A DNA stretch of 64,000 nt from Doryteuthis pealeii (GCA_023376005.1 CM042152.1:75503875-75567874); one strand, 5' to 3'; positions 30,623 to 44,138 are shown, counted from the first letter of the stretch. Program-made: numbers and translations. The notes: a model not told the origin generated them from the sequence alone.

Positions 30623-30954
30623 GGCTATGAACAGGATTCGCTGTAAACAGGTGTATTTGCAAGATGCCAGATACCTGGCGTACCGGCATCCGAAAGTTTC
30701 TCTCGGGATATCGCCTGCTCTTACCTCTTTGAGTGTAGCGGCGCTTTTTCTTTAGCGCGATCTAAAAGATTTATTCGAATACTATCTAGGTATCTGTACA
30801 GCACTTACTCTCATCACACACACACACCATCCGAGTGAGCTTCGACAAGAAGCTCAGAAGTCGAACATCGCCCCATCAGATAGAGTTAACTTCATTACAT
30901 AGGACATTAAAAACCCAGCCGCCGCCTTCTAACAATATATGAAACAAAAAGGAA
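30623..30954. other. GC-richer stretch, nothing recognised
   Basis: Complex sequence following the T tract (TTTCTTCTCCCAG then ATGAACAGG), superficially like an acceptor-exon boundary. The frame 30,644-30,755 has no recognisable domain. Confidence 0.3.
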
Positions 30955-31105
30955 AGCCTGGTGAATGGTAAAATCATGGGAAATGGACTCGTCCCCCGAG
31001 TTCATAATCCTGGACTGTAATTGCCATTTAACTTAGCCTTAATAACCCTTGGAAAGTATTGAATCCTACTCTCCCTCCAGCTATGGCCATAAATAGCAGG
31101 GCAAC
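30955..31105 (+). mobile_element. tRNA-derived SINE, family 2
   Basis: GCCTGGTGAATGG.. head, GAGTTCATAATCCTGG (B-box region, about 31,000-31,015), body and tail CTCCCTCCAGCTATGG (about 31,071-31,086). Confidence 0.65.
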
Positions 31106-31559
31106 TGGCCTTTAAACCATGACTAGGTAACCAGTAGAGAAAGGAAAACTCGAATTCAAACCTGTAAACTCCGCTTAAAAAATTTACCTTGGCGTATCCT
31201 CTCTTGCGAGGGTTTGGTTAAATTAATATATAAAAAAAAAAAGTGGGCTTCTATAAAAGGCAATAGGTTGGAACATATATAAGAAGAAAAATAAGGAAAG
31301 AGAGTTGAACGGGGTACCGTAGATGAGCAAGAAATTAATTTAAAATGGAGAGAAAATGGGATAAAAAGCAAGAGTAAGGACCTACATTGACAAACACTGG
31401 CGCGCGTTATCTGAATGCTCACAAGGCCTCCCCCACGAGTATTAATAAATGATAGGACGGTTGGCAAGAGATTTCAGACATCTGCTACTAACGCCAAATA
31501 ATGAAATGATATGATATGTATATTAAGTGGCAGATGCACAAAAAACTCCAAGAAAGTAA
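31106..31559. other. Stretch with no recognised feature
   Basis: No gene. A-rich with short chance frames on the minus strand. Confidence 0.4.
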
Positions 31560-31995
31560 GGCGCATATAAATTCTCTGGCAACTTTTGAGATACAACGGA
31601 TCCCCTAATCCGCGAGAAACCAGATCAGTATTATTTAGATAATAATAAAAGATCTTGCCAATGCTATGTTGCATTTTGCTTTCCAGTGCGACTACAGGGT
31701 GGAATGAAAGAAGGCGAAAAAGATAGGTAATACTTGACCTTGCTTAGAAACTGAAAAAAACTGAACATGATGTAGTGGTGATATCACTTGTACTCGGTGC
31801 CTTGAAAGGTCTCAAAAGCCCGGAAATGAGATCTGAGGAAACGAAAAGTTCCTAGTAAGAACGAGATACATACAGCGCCAAAGCATGTTGAATCAAAGAG
31901 TCCTGAAACCTGAGGAAACTTACTAGCAATCAACGGCCAGAAAACCACATCAGTTAAAAACTGGTGTAAAAAAGAAAAAAAAAACACCGGCGAAA
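31560..31995 (+). pseudogene. RLE-type LINE endonuclease tail
   Basis: DNA-level match to 22,935-23,373: AATTCTCTGGCAACTTTTGA, TTTGCTTTCCAGTGCGACTA, AGTCCTGAAACCTGAGGAAA, in order. Heavily degraded. Confidence 0.55.
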
Positions 31996-33060
31996 AAAAT
32001 AATTCACGATCAGTATTTTTTCGTGAAGTTAAACCGAAAAAATCATATAGCAAAAAGAAATAATAAAATAATTCTAAAAGTAAAAATATATATATACATG
32101 TGCATGAGTTATGTGGGTTGTTTTTGTGTGTGGTGTGTTGTGTGTGTGTGCATGCGGTGTCTGTGGGGTTTGGTTGTAAAGGAATAAACAAATGCGTTTT
32201 AAAGCTTTTCGTAAATGAAAGAAATGCCACAAATTATGCTGCAAAACCAATACCCCCCCCCTCTCCCTCTTCTCTCCTCTCCCTCTCTCATCTCCTCTCT
32301 CTCTACTCTCTCTCCGTCTCTTTCAACTATCATCAATATATGTTCTATAATTAACCTCTCTCTCTCTCTCTATAATATATATAATCATATTCTAATCTAT
32401 AATCTATATATAATATATATAATAATAATATATATATTTATCATATCTATCCTCTCTATAAAGTGTGTTGATAATCGATGAATATCATGAGCGTGTGTGG
32501 TGTGTCGTCTGTCTTTCAGGGAGCAATCCAAAACCAAAAAGAGGGGAATATTAAACAAAATCCCTATGTTAGAATTATACGAGGAATCCAGTTATCTACG
32601 TACTAATTATTCCTTTTCCTTATGGGATCACAAGGGAACAAATTACCGGCTGTGGCATTGAGAGAAAGGAAAAAAATAAATCAATGCGTGAGCAACATGA
32701 GAACTAAAAACCTAGATACTTAAATAGGGAACCAATAACCGGATCATCCTGTACATACAACTAATATATATATATATATATAATCTACACTACATAATAT
32801 CTAACACACTCCTATAATACCACCACAATAAATATCCACACTAAATACACAAATCATGGGATGGACTTGAACATTGAATCATTCGACGAATTCCATAGTA
32901 TTAGCGGAGTGGCTTATATCAGTGATACAGGCTAATATTTATATATATATATATATATTAATATAAAACTAATAAATATATATACTATATAATAATAATA
33001 GATATATAATAATATAATAAGAATAATTAAATGTATATTAGTTTGGAAAAACATATTTAT
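31996..33060. other. AT-rich, microsatellite-rich stretch
   Basis: GT near 32,125-32,150, CT-rich 32,262-32,365 and several TA tracts. No gene or clear transposon. Confidence 0.45.
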
Positions 33061-33185
33061 TGCATGGAATGAGTTCTGACGATCCTGGCGTTCACGCTCA
33101 TTCGCATCATCAGATTGAATCTATCGAACATGAAGCATGAAACCCAAAACTCATCAGAATCATTTTCCACGCAATAAATAATATA
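33061..33185. mobile_element. TA-flanked foldback
   Basis: Imperfect arms (GGAATGAGTTCTGACGAT and AAAACTCATCAGAATC, with outer GCATGGAA and CCACGCAA). The minus strand holds CTGATGATGCG followed by GCGTGAAC, again hammerhead-like but incomplete. Error-prone region. Confidence 0.5.
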
Positions 33186-33261
33186 CACAGACTAATATAA
33201 TATCCATTTAAACTAATATAATATATATATATATAAATATATAATATTAATATTAATATAT

Positions 33262-33382
33262 ATTGCTTGAAGCAATTACAATGACGTATATCGCTTAATA
33301 AATCTTCGATTAATTATAGAATCAACTATGACAAGCCCGAAACTATGATATACGCATTGTAATTGCCTTCAAGCAAAATATA
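33262..33382. mobile_element. TA-flanked foldback
   Basis: GCTTGAAGCAATTACAATG at the left and CATTGTAATTGCCTTCAAGC at the right, with a roughly 75-nt interior containing CCCGAAACTATG. TA tracts on both sides. Confidence 0.6.
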
Positions 33383-33464
33383 AATAATAATATATTATAT
33401 ACTTTATCAACAAAGCTTTTTAAAAAAACAAAATATCCAAAATCTTAATATAAATATAATATAA

Positions 33465-33502
<38 letters not shown>

Positions 33503-34440
33503 TACTTATATGAAATACTTTGTATTGTTAATTGCTGACTTACACTCACTTGAATTCTCCACTACAACCATCTACCATATTCAAACGCCGTAAAGTCCAC
33601 CTTATCGCATTTATATATATATATAGATATATATAAATATATAATATAGTATATAATAATATATTAATGATTCTGAGGCAGATTACAATGCGTATAAAAA
33701 TGAAACAAAAAATGTTATTATTTGGCTTTATATTTTTGTCTCTTTTTATTTATGTTTATCTTTATTAGTTTATAAGATGTTATTTTTGTTTTATTTCATT
33801 ACGCAATTTAATTCTTCAAATCTACATACCATAAACATATTTAACAATGCTCAAGCCAAATACCAATCTACTTATATACACTAATATATATATATATATA
33901 TATAATATATATATATATACATAATTTTTTAAACTCAACAACAAAAAAAAAAAACAACCAAAAATAAACATATAAAAAAAAAAAAAAAAAACAAAAACAA
34001 AAGCAAACAAACAAACAAACAAAAACTCCAGATAAACTCAGGTTTGCAAAATAAAAAAAAATTACAAACTGATATCTGGTGGAAAAAAAATTAAAGAAAG
34101 GAAAAACCACGAACCCATACTTCTGTAAATAATCTCCAGTATCTATATATAGTGACCAAAAAGAAAAGAAGAAAATACCGAAGAGTTTTCTAATATATAA
34201 TATGTAAAAAATTCTCATATACGATGAGTTAAACATAATTATAAGGACCTAGATGAGTCAAAAACTATCTACGAGCGTTTTTTTACCGAATAGTTCTCCA
34301 GAAAAACCTGCTGAAAACTATTTATTCACCTAATACTAGATAGTATCTGATTCAATTATGTTCCTTATATATATATATATATATATATATACTTTATATA
34401 ATATTACTATATAGATTATTATTTAATTATAGTTTACAAT
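33383..34440. other. AT-rich stretch, no gene
   Basis: TA tracts, A-rich runs at about 33,935-34,025 and no recognisable coding. The 122-codon minus frame (33,868-34,236) is Phe/Tyr-rich by composition. Confidence 0.45.
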
Positions 34441-34585
34441 ACATTTAAGATCCGTTTTACCAATGGGGTTTCGAGCCTCACCTTTAGTGTTGGTCGTCAT
34501 CAGAAACTCATCATCATCTGATGACGACCGAATCACCTAAAGTGAGCCTCGAAAACCATGATAAAACGGACTCTAAAGTATTTAA
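34441..34585. mobile_element. TA-flanked foldback with hammerhead-like core
   Basis: Arms at about 34,449-34,508 and 34,515-34,582, with GGTCGTCATCAG near the apex and GAGCCTC in both arms. TA tracts at 34,364-34,391 and 34,663-34,710 lie outside. Confidence 0.65.
34454..34507 (-). ncRNA. Hammerhead-like motif
   Basis: Minus strand: stem I GTTT/AAAC (plus 34,504-34,507 and 34,454-34,457) and intact CTGATGA (plus 34,497-34,503). One extra nucleotide follows, then an imperfect stem II over plus 34,473-34,495, then GAAA (plus 34,469-34,472). Stem III ACC/GGT has a 5-nt loop, and the cleavage triplet is GUA. Stem II mismatches may be read errors, because the opposite arm carries a better GAGCCTC partner. 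Confidence 0.4.
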
Positions 34586-35059
34586 AACATAAATAAATAA
34601 ATACAGCTCTTACAGAAGAATTGAGCACTTTGATTATCATTTCTCCAATACTAAAAAGAATAGCATATATATATATATTATATATATAATATACTAATAT
34701 ATATATAATATATATTTATAAGCCTGTAATTTCCCCTTGTGAATATAAGCCGTAATTCCCTTTGTAACCTTACAAATTAATCACATAATTAATTAACATA
34801 TGTATCATAAATTAATTACAATATATATAACTATATATATATATAAATATATATAATATATTATATTAAGCCAGTAATTGTCCCTTGTACCTCTTATATA
34901 TAATATAATATATTATATATATATATATATATATAATATACTTTGGTGCCTACAAGTTTCTTGGCTTACAGTGATCTAGCGCGTCTAATGCTCTACCAGT
35001 AATTTTTGAGAGTTTCAGATTCCGATAGAGCTCAATGTTTAATTATTTAAACAGAGCCC
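34586..35059. other. TA-rich stretch, no gene
   Basis: Repeated TA tracts and two copies of a TAATT(C/G)TCCCTTGT word (about 34,728 and 34,877), suggesting a small local duplication. Confidence 0.4.
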
Positions 35060-35275
35060 AAAAGTTATTTGGGAATAAAAGCCTTAAAACCATGGTATCG
35101 TGGTTATGACCATTTCCACTCCGAGTATGCTCACGAGCTTCTTCAGACCACTGAATATTTATTTAGCCAATGTAAAATAAAACTATATGAGGTTGAAAGA
35201 AACTCTGAGCATACTCGCGACGGGAAAAGTCCATAACCACGGATACCCATGATTAAGCCTTTTATTTTCCCAAAT
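35060..35275. mobile_element. Foldback element
   Basis: TTTGGGAATAAAAGCCTTAA and TTAAGCCTTTTATTTTCCCA at the outer ends. Inner complementary words include GTGGTTATGACC against CATAACCACGG. A CTTCTTCAGACC word (CTGAAGAAG on the minus strand) sits in the middle. TA tract follows. Confidence 0.6.
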
Positions 35276-36017
35276 ATATATATATATATAATATGAGCGA
35301 CCTTTATGGCTCAGAAACTACCACCTTTGGCCTTTGTAATTTTTGACTTCTGATGTATTGAACACTAATATACCTATATATATATATATGACATAATAAT
35401 ACCTATATAATATATATAATTATATAAACTTAACAATTCCTCATTTTTTCTTTTCTACTTCATTCCGATACCGATAATATTTCAGACAGTCAGTGTTTGG
35501 TCAGTTCTGCCTTTACAAAAAGTTTTTTCCCGGCATTATTCAGCTTGACTGCATTCTTTTTTACAAACTGCATATTTGTTTTTTTATCACACTGTCAGAG
35601 CTATAGAAATAAAACAAATATAATATATATTAAAAATTATATATATATAATAATAATATATAATATATGCACACATATACAAATGGAGACAGAATATGAA
35701 ATGTTAGCATATAAGCTTCAAACTAAATTACCAATGATTATTTTCTATACCATTATATGTCTATTTTATCTATTGAAGCTTATTCTATTTTTGATTTTAT
35801 ACCATAATATAATATATATATAATATAGCTATCTAATAAGATATATATATATTCTAGCTTCTCTCCTTGACAAGTCGGTTTAAAAACATGACATCAAAAC
35901 GACCTAATTATCATTATGCTCTGATGATGATTTTATAAATTACATATATATTAGCAATGACAATGTATAAATATATCATTTTAAACAACAAAAATTTGTC
36001 ATACCCTTTAGCTTTAC
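35276..36017. other. AT-rich stretch with a scrap of a foldback
   Basis: Positions about 35,915-35,935 (CTCTGATGATGATTTTAT) match the loop of the element at 13,463-13,625; only that piece remains. A 108-codon frame at 35,497-35,823 is AT-rich and unrecognised. Confidence 0.4.
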
Positions 36018-36100
36018 ACCACACACACACACACACACCACACACACACACACACCACACACACACACACCCACACACACACACCACACACAACACACAC
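36018..36100. repeat. (CA)n microsatellite
   Basis: Interrupted CA run. Confidence 0.95.
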
Positions 36101-36101
36101 A

Positions 36102-36345
36102 GAGACCGGTAGCTCTCGGGTATAATGTTCTCTAAAACCCAGAAGGTTCCTAGTTCATATCGGCCCTCGACAAACTCGGCGTATGGGTATCACAGTATCT
36201 ATGCGTAAAGTAAAGTAAAGGTAAGTTGCGCTCCACCTCAGACGCAAAAACACATCTCCTTGGTCTAGAGCTAGTAAAGGATACAACTCCCTCGCTGCAT
36301 GCTGATACGATAATTAGGCCGCCCGATGACTTTACTTTATTATAA
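36102..36345 (+). mobile_element. tRNA-derived SINE, family 1
   Basis: GTAGCTCTCGGGTATAATG.. head, AGTTCATATCGGCCCTCG (decayed B box), then the family body and TTTACTTTATT end. A duplicated GTAAAGTAAAG lies inside the body. Confidence 0.7.
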
Positions 36346-37131
36346 TATATTGAAATATGTCTTAATTGAATTGTAGCCGTAATTTAAATACATTAAATTA
36401 AGTTTACCTAAATTTCAAATAATAATTGTACCTAATTTGAAATTAATTAATTATTAAATAATAACTTTCAAATTAGGACAACTCAATCAAAGCACATATT
36501 CTCCCAAAATTTGTCCACTAAAAAAAACCATATCAAAACACATCGCCTTTTATTTACTTCTCAATATATATATATAATATATAATATACTATAATATAAA
36601 CAGAAAGATAGATAGATTGATAGATAGATAGATAAAATATATTAGTAGTAGATAGATAGATGGTCGCATCTTTCAAATTACAAACAATCTTAAAAGATAA
36701 TGTAGATTATTATAAAAAAAACCTTCCTCTCCATCTTTTCATAATCCTCCTTCTCCGTTTGCCTCTTTTTTTGTTTGGAAAGCATTCATTAGAATTTTTC
36801 ATCTTTTCAATTCGCTATCCCTAATCGATTTCAATGCTATCAGAAAACTATCGTTATTTTTCATCAAATTTCCCTTTGTTTCCCTTTTCTTGTTGTAAGA
36901 TGCCGATGTCAGTTCCACCTAAGTCGTAACCAATTTTCCCGGAAAACCCACGGGGAGTCGGGTTGGGCGGTCCCCGTTAGGTGTTTGCGGCCGGAAAAAC
37001 TACCAACAAAGTGAGATGTCAAACTGCAGTCATGTCAAGTCACACTTGCAACGTCGCTTCCTCTTTCAATCAGTTCCAGCAGCACACACACACAAACAAA
37101 ACACACAGATACACAATACGCACACCATCTC
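36346..37131. other. No gene; (GATA)-type microsatellite
   Basis: AGATAGATAG repeats at about 36,604-36,662. A GC-richer patch at 36,900-37,000 is unrecognised. CA-rich just before the gap. Confidence 0.45.
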
Positions 37132-37231
37132 NNNNNNNNNNNNNNNNNNNNNNNNNNNNNNNNNNNNNNNNNNNNNNNNNNNNNNNNNNNNNNNNNNNNN
37201 NNNNNNNNNNNNNNNNNNNNNNNNNNNNNNN
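37132..37231. other. Assembly gap (100 N)
   Basis: Exactly 100 undetermined bases, the conventional size for a gap of unknown length. Order and orientation across it are not proven. Confidence 0.99.
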
Positions 37232-37739
37232 AAGTTGTAGATAATTTTATGACTTTACAAATTCCGACCTAAACAGATCGCAATCCCAATACAATTTTTG
37301 TATTTGTAAAAAATATAAAGTAACAAATACGGCTTTTGGTTTAAAAACATTGGAAACGACGTTCTTTGATTGCATATGTACAATGTTTGGCGAGAAAAAA
37401 TAAGTATCCGCTGAGTTTTTTCTGCAAACCTTCAGCCATTGTATTTTCAGTAAATGATGCACAGTCTCCGTCGACAGGTCTTTCGGGAGAAAAAATGATC
37501 AAATTAACATGATATAAATTTAAAAAAGGGATGACATGTAAATGGCAGAAAAAAAGAGGCAGCTTCATGGGTTATTTTAATAACCAAGCCATCCTTTTAG
37601 ATGTTAAAAAAGAATAGTTGGTATAAATTAATAGATAGGCTGATGGGACTGAGGACATTTGCGAGAAGCCTTGCTAAATTCATTATGCGTTTAGTCTAGA
37701 TCTTATCGTTAGTGCGGGGATTCAATATTGTGGGTGAAT

Positions 37740-37853
<114 letters not shown>

Positions 37854-38137
37854 TTATTAAAAAAAGAAGGACCGCCCAAAATGATTATGTTTTGTTTTAC
37901 GTTTAGCAACACGTGTTTCAGAATCTGATTTGTCTCTTCTTCAGGTTCGGATTAAAAATGTGAATGTGGGTTAATCGAAGTCTAAAAAGATATCAGAAGA
38001 TCTTAAACACGTGTCGCTAATGTAAAATTGAAAGAAATTAAAAACATAATCAATTTTGCGGACCTTATTTTTTATAATTTTAAAAAAATTAAATATTTAA
38101 TTCTCTTCGTTGAACCGATAACAACACTTTATATTAT

Positions 38138-38208
<71 letters not shown>

Positions 38209-38630
38209 GTGTTGTGGTGTGGGAAAGAAAAAATGGAAGTGGAATCGACAGTAAGTAATATTTCAAAAATTGAAAAAACACAATAGTTTCATACACGAAT
38301 AATGTTTGTTACGCCTAACTCTGCAGTGGTTCGGTATGTTAGATATACCTTCTTCAGGGCTTTCGTTGGTTTAGGATATATATATATTTATATATATATA
38401 TATATATATTATATATAATATTATTATATATATATATATATACTATAGTACTAGTATGTGGAGGGACAGAGCAATATACTGAATAATTGAAGGAAAGAAA
38501 CTTTAAATTTGCTTCATCGTAATAATTTATCTCAATTACGAAATACACCATCATCTGCCATCAATAAAAACATGGTTATAACTATTGGTATAAATATATA
38601 ATATTATAAATAATATAATTATTATCTTTA

Positions 38631-39149
38631 TCTATATATTAATTACGGGTGTTTCCTGTTATCATCCTGCAACACCCTCTGGTTAAAAAGAGACCGACCA
38701 ATCGTCCAAGAAAGATGCAATGGGAATACAGATTATCTGGTGTCAGTTAATCACATATTTCTTATTTGTCCATTTTATATCACCCAATTTAAAAAATGAG
38801 ACATTCCAAATGGTCTTGCGTCGCTTAAATGCCCGACGTAAAATTAAAATGAATTTAAAAAAAAAAGAAGTTCCATGTTTGTTTTTATTTGTAATATTGA
38901 ATTTGAGAATTAGGGAAAATCTGCCCTAATTTACGCTATGTTTTAGCGAGCCAGCATCAGGCGAATTTCCAGCCCAACCTTTTTTTCCAAGTCGCGTTTT
39001 TTGTCACTTTTATTTTTGTACTATTTATTGCAAAAGAAAACAGGAGGATTTATATGTAATGAGAAAATTACAAAATAATTGTTCTGGCTTAAATAGCTCC
39101 TTCTTGATTTTTTGTTCATTTTTTTGGAAATTCTAACGGGTCCCTCTAG
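38631..39149 (+). mobile_element. Helitron-like element, copy B
   Basis: A|TC at 38,631-38,632 and CTCTAG|T ending at 39,149. Counterpart of 6,401-6,910. Confidence 0.5.
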
Positions 39150-39155
39150 TTATTA

Positions 39156-39196
<41 letters not shown>

Positions 39197-39462
39197 TTTC
39201 ACTCCTTTTGATTTTTTCACATGATGGTTATTTCACTGGAGGCTGAGTGACAACAAGTCTTTTTAAGTTCACGGACTCTTCTGAGTAGTTTAGCCGATTT
39301 GAGCAATGCAGTAGTCTGGATTGGTCTCAATACTTTTCAGATCTTCCAGTCCTTTTTCCAAGTTTATTGGAAACCGTTCCAAGTGCCACAAAGTACAATT
39401 GGAATCACTTTCATCTCTCATATTCCACAGCTTTTTTCAATTCTCTGGCAAGGTCCAGGTAT
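39197..39462 (-). pseudogene. RLE-type LINE tail, copy B
   Basis: Reverse complement of 6,095-6,352, flanked by ATT microsatellites. Confidence 0.6.
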
Positions 39463-39489
39463 ATATTATTATTATTATTATTATTATTA

Positions 39490-41458
39490 TCTATATAATA
39501 AAATGGAGATAGATTGCATTTCTGTCTGTAACGAAACTACGTCACTGCTTACGTCACAGATTCCACAATATTCTAAAGCATTTATTAAGGAGAACCTAAT
39601 TTATAATCAAGATTCATTTTATACATAAATTAGAGAAGTACATTGGTTATATACCACTATGAAGTTGTCTTTGTAATATCCGATGCGTCTAAGTGATTTT
39701 TAATGAATCTTTCAATAAATGCATGTTTAGTTATATACATTTTTACATAGTTATTTTGATTTTGATTTGTATTTATATTATCTAATGTATTAAAGTTTTG
39801 CGAGAAATTTATTCTATAAATAAGATATAGCCACTTATTTATATATCACGTTAAATTCTTATCTGCTTTTGTCCGTATCTGCTTCCGTTTTTTCGGTAAC
39901 GAAAACATTTTTAAAGTTTTAAGATAATAGAGTATTAAGTTATAGATAATAAAAAGTAATGTTTTACCCATTCATTCAATAAAATACAATTGGTAGAATT
40001 GTTAAAAAATTATTTTTTAAAACTTTTTTCTTCGCACCTTGGTTTGTTTTATCAAAAGCGGTGATAAACAAAAAAAATGACCCCTCTAATTCAAGTTCAG
40101 GTTATATTTGATGTACCTGTTAATATAATATTTCATTACACTAAACTAAATGTTTGTTGACATTTGAAAGCAATTTATGGGAAATAGTGATAGATTTCAA
40201 GTTGTGTGAATTTTTAAACTCACATACATTCAATTTTAATAAAGTTTTGGAGAATTTAAGTATTTAACAAAGATATTTGTCAAAACAAAAACATTGTTTT
40301 CAAGAACTCAGTTGATGCAATTTTAGTAAGTAATTGATTTAAAAAAATGTTATTGTCATGTGAGTTTGTTATTTAATTTTTCTTCAATTCTTTCAGTTTA
40401 GATTTATCAAAGTTTTATTTTATTTTATTTAAGGAAGGAAAATAAGTTATTTGCGGAGATATATTCTCGGATTTGATTTCTAAAACGTAACATGGACATA
40501 GACGGAAAAGTTTTGTTTATTTATTCTTTGTTTTTTTTTTTGTGTTGTTTGTTTTTGTTTTTTTTTACTGATCAATTAAAGAAATGTATTTATAACTTTT
40601 GCTTAATATGTTTTAATTTTGTATTTGCAAACTTTTATTAATGTAACTGTAACACCTTTTTTTAACTTTTGAAAAAACGTAAACCTACCAATTTATTTTT
40701 TCCGGAAAGGATAAATTTCGCCGGAAAGGATAATTTTGTTTAAAAACTGTATTTTTATTATTCAGTGTATTATCTATTTAATAAACAAAACACTGAATAA
40801 TCATTTTTAAAAAAAACACTCTTCCTTTATCTTTAATAAATTTTATTAAGATAAAAAGGAAGATGTTTTTTTTTTATTATTATCATTCAGTGTTTTATTT
40901 ATCAAAATAAAAGGAAGATTTTTTTATTATCTACACCTCTACAGATTTATCTATTAAAATAAAGTAGAATTTAAAAAAAATATTTTGTGTATTATTTATT
41001 AGAATTAAAATGAAGGTTGTTTTTCTAGGGGTCTATATGGATTTGGCGCTACAAGTTGCTTAGTTTAAGGAAAGAGAAAGCGAATAGAATTTCACTAAAA
41101 GCAGATGTTGAAAAGAAAATGTGCAGTCAGTAGCAAGAAGTTGTCCGAGAGATGAATAGTAAAAAAGATTTTGGTGTAGAAAGTTAACTTTCCTAATTTC
41201 TATTTCAAAATGTTTTTTTTTTTTTTTTTTTACTCTTTAATGAATTTTGATGATTTAATTACTAAAATCATTAAATGTTGAATGCTCTTTTAAAGTTGGC
41301 ATATTTTGGCATTGCTGTTTTTTATTACTTAATTGATTTATTAATTTTACTTGGATACTACCCCTCTGACATTGAATTTTAATTTTACACTCTCCTCAGG
41401 CTATATTTTTTTCAAAGTTTATTTTTTACATCGCCCGAAGGACGTTTTGTTTTGCTAG
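39490..41458 (+). mobile_element. Helitron-like element, copy B
   Basis: TC at 39,490-39,491 and GCTAG|T ending at 41,458, preceded by a CGCCCGAAGGACG hairpin. Counterpart of 4,106-6,051. Confidence 0.75.
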
Positions 41459-42149
41459 TTATTATTATTTATTATTATTATTATTAATTATTATTATTAT
41501 TATTTATTATTATTATTATTATTATCGGAGATACATTCTCCCAATAGACCTTCCAATTGATAAATAACATTTTCTATTTGTCTTTTTAAAAAGTGGGAGA
41601 ATTCTTATTTTTCTAGTAAATTATAATTCGTATTCTGTTTTACTATATATAGGAAATATATATCTATGTATTAAGTTTTGGTTATTTTTTTCATCTAATC
41701 AAATTGAAAATTCGGATGCATTGATTACAATAAATTTAATCAACATGATTGTAATTATTTAGCGAAATATGAGTTTTATTATTAGTCTTATTAATCATTA
41801 GTTTAATATGTTCATTTACTAAATAGTTTAGAAATCCATTATTAATAAAGGTTGTTTTAATGTTTTTATTTGTTATAGAATATTTCGTTAGATGAAGAGA
41901 CAAAAAGAATAATCTGGATTCTGTTGTGTTCAATCAAATTTTCTTGAAAGAAAAGATGTTACCCAAAAAGACCTATTTAAATTACATGGTCCTGTTGCTC
42001 AATATTATACTTCAACTATGGAATTCAGATTTAATTTGGTTAAGTTACAAAATGAAAGATTAAAAAAGCGTAATTCAAGAAGTGAAAATAGAAATCGAAG
42101 AATTTCAAAACAAACTGAAAAACTCTATCACTCTCGACAAATAGAAAAT

Positions 42150-42362
42150 ATAATAAGAAAGAAAGAAAGATAGAAAGAAAGAAAGAAGATATAAAAAGAA
42201 CAAAGAAAGAAAGAAGATATAAAAAGAACAAAGAAAGAAAGAAGATATAAAAAGAACAAAGAAAGAAAGAAAATATAACAAGAAATAAATAAAGAAAGAA
42301 AGAAAGAAAGAAAGACCATATAAAAAGAAAGAAAGAAGATATAAAAAGAAAGAAAATATAAC

Positions 42363-42394
<32 letters not shown>

Positions 42395-42650
42395 CCATAT
42401 AAAAAGAAAGAAAGAAGATATAAAAAGAAAGAAAATATAACAAGAACAAAGAAAGAAAGAAAATATTAACAAGAAAGAAAAGAAAGAAGAAGAAAGAAGA
42501 TATAAAAGAACAAGAAAAGAAAAAAGAAGATATAAAAAGAACAAGGAAAGAAAGAAAGAAAGAAAAAAGAAAGAAAAAGAAAGATGATATAAAAAGAACA
42601 AAGAAAGAAGAGAAAGAAAGAAAAAAAAGAAAGTAAGATATAAAAGAACA

Positions 42651-42682
<32 letters not shown>

Positions 42683-43400
42683 CCATATAAAAGAAAGAAA
42701 GACCATATAAAAGAAAGAAAGAAGATATAAAAAGAAAGAAAGAAAGGATAGAAAAGAAAGAAATATTTAAAGAAAGAGAAAGAAAATATTTTAAAAAAGA
42801 AAGAAGATATAAAAAGAAAGAAAAAATAACAAGAAAAAAGAAAAAAATATAACAAGAAAGAAAGAAAGAAAGAAGAAAGAAAGAAAGAAAGAAAGAAAGA
42901 TGATATGAAAGAAAGAAAATATAACAAGAAAGAAAGAAAGAAAGATAGAAAGAAAGACCATATAAAAAGAAAGAAAGAAGATATAAAAAGAAAGAAAATA
43001 TAACAAGAAAGAAAGAAAGATAGAAAAAAGAAAGAAAATATGAAAAGAAAGAAAGAAAGAAAATATTTTTAAAAAAGAAAGAAGATATAAAAAGAAAGAA
43101 AATATAACAAGAAAATAAAAAGATAGAAAATATAACTAGAAAGAAAGAAAGAATGGATGAAAGAAAGAAAGAAAGAAAGAAAGGTGATATGAAAAGAAAG
43201 AAAATATAACAAGAAAAAAGAAAGAAAATAAGAAAGAAAGCAAATTATAACAAGAAAGAAAGAAAACAAAAGAAAGAAAATATAACAAGAAAAAGAATGA
43301 ATTGAAAATATAAGAAGACTCTAAAAAAAAAAGAAAAAAAAGAAAAAAAAAAGATAACAAGAAAAAGATAAAACTGTGTAAAAATGAGGAGAAAAAGAAA
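42150..43400. repeat. GAAA-rich polypurine tract, copy B
   Basis: Complement of the 2,033-3,430 tract, with different internal lengths. Confidence 0.95.
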
Positions 43401-43679
43401 GGGAAAAGGTGTGCCAAGACACAGGGGGGGGGGTGAACTCGATAAATGAGGAAAAAAAAATGAAGAAGTCAGTGTGTCAAAAAGGAGAAAAAGAGGAGAA
43501 ACAATTGAAAAGAAGAGAGAAGGAGAGAGGAGAGGGGGGGCGGGAAAACTTTTAAAACCAAAATACAAAAGGGGCGTGGAGAATAATTGTTTTGGGCTTG
43601 CGCAGTCCGAAGTTATTGTTAAAGGAGTGACTTCAAAGTTATCGCATCTGTTGAAGGAGATTTTTTATAAGCGCGCCGC

Positions 43680-43757
43680 GAGGGAGAGAGAGAGAGAGAC
43701 AGACAGACAGAGAGTGATATGAAAGAGAGAGAGAGAGAGAAAGAAGACTGTGTGTGT

Positions 43758-43804
<47 letters not shown>

Positions 43805-43965
43805 TGGTGTGTGTGTGTGTGTGTGTGTGTGTGTGATAGAAAAGGCAGAGAAAAGTGCGTTTGAGATGAATAGGAAGAAAAAAAAGCAGAGAAAAGACGC
43901 GCGAGAGAGAAAGAGAGAGAGAAAAAAAGTGAGAGAGAGAGTATGTGTGTGGTGTGTTGTGTGTG

Positions 43966-44003
<38 letters not shown>

Positions 44004-44138
44004 TGTGTGTGTGTGGATAGAAAAGGCAGAGAAAAGTGCGTTGAGATGAATAGGAAGAAAAAAAGCAGAGAAAAGACGCGCGAGAGAGAAAGAGAGAGAG
44101 AAAAAAAAGTGAGAGAGAGAGTGTGTGGTGTGTGTGTG

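Noticed and set aside
30100..30646. Phe-rich membrane protein frames
   Set aside because: Translation of a T-rich tract.
33868..34236. 122-codon minus-strand frame
   Set aside because: Phe/Tyr/Ile-rich because of TA and A tracts; no recognisable domain, and the sequence quality is poor.
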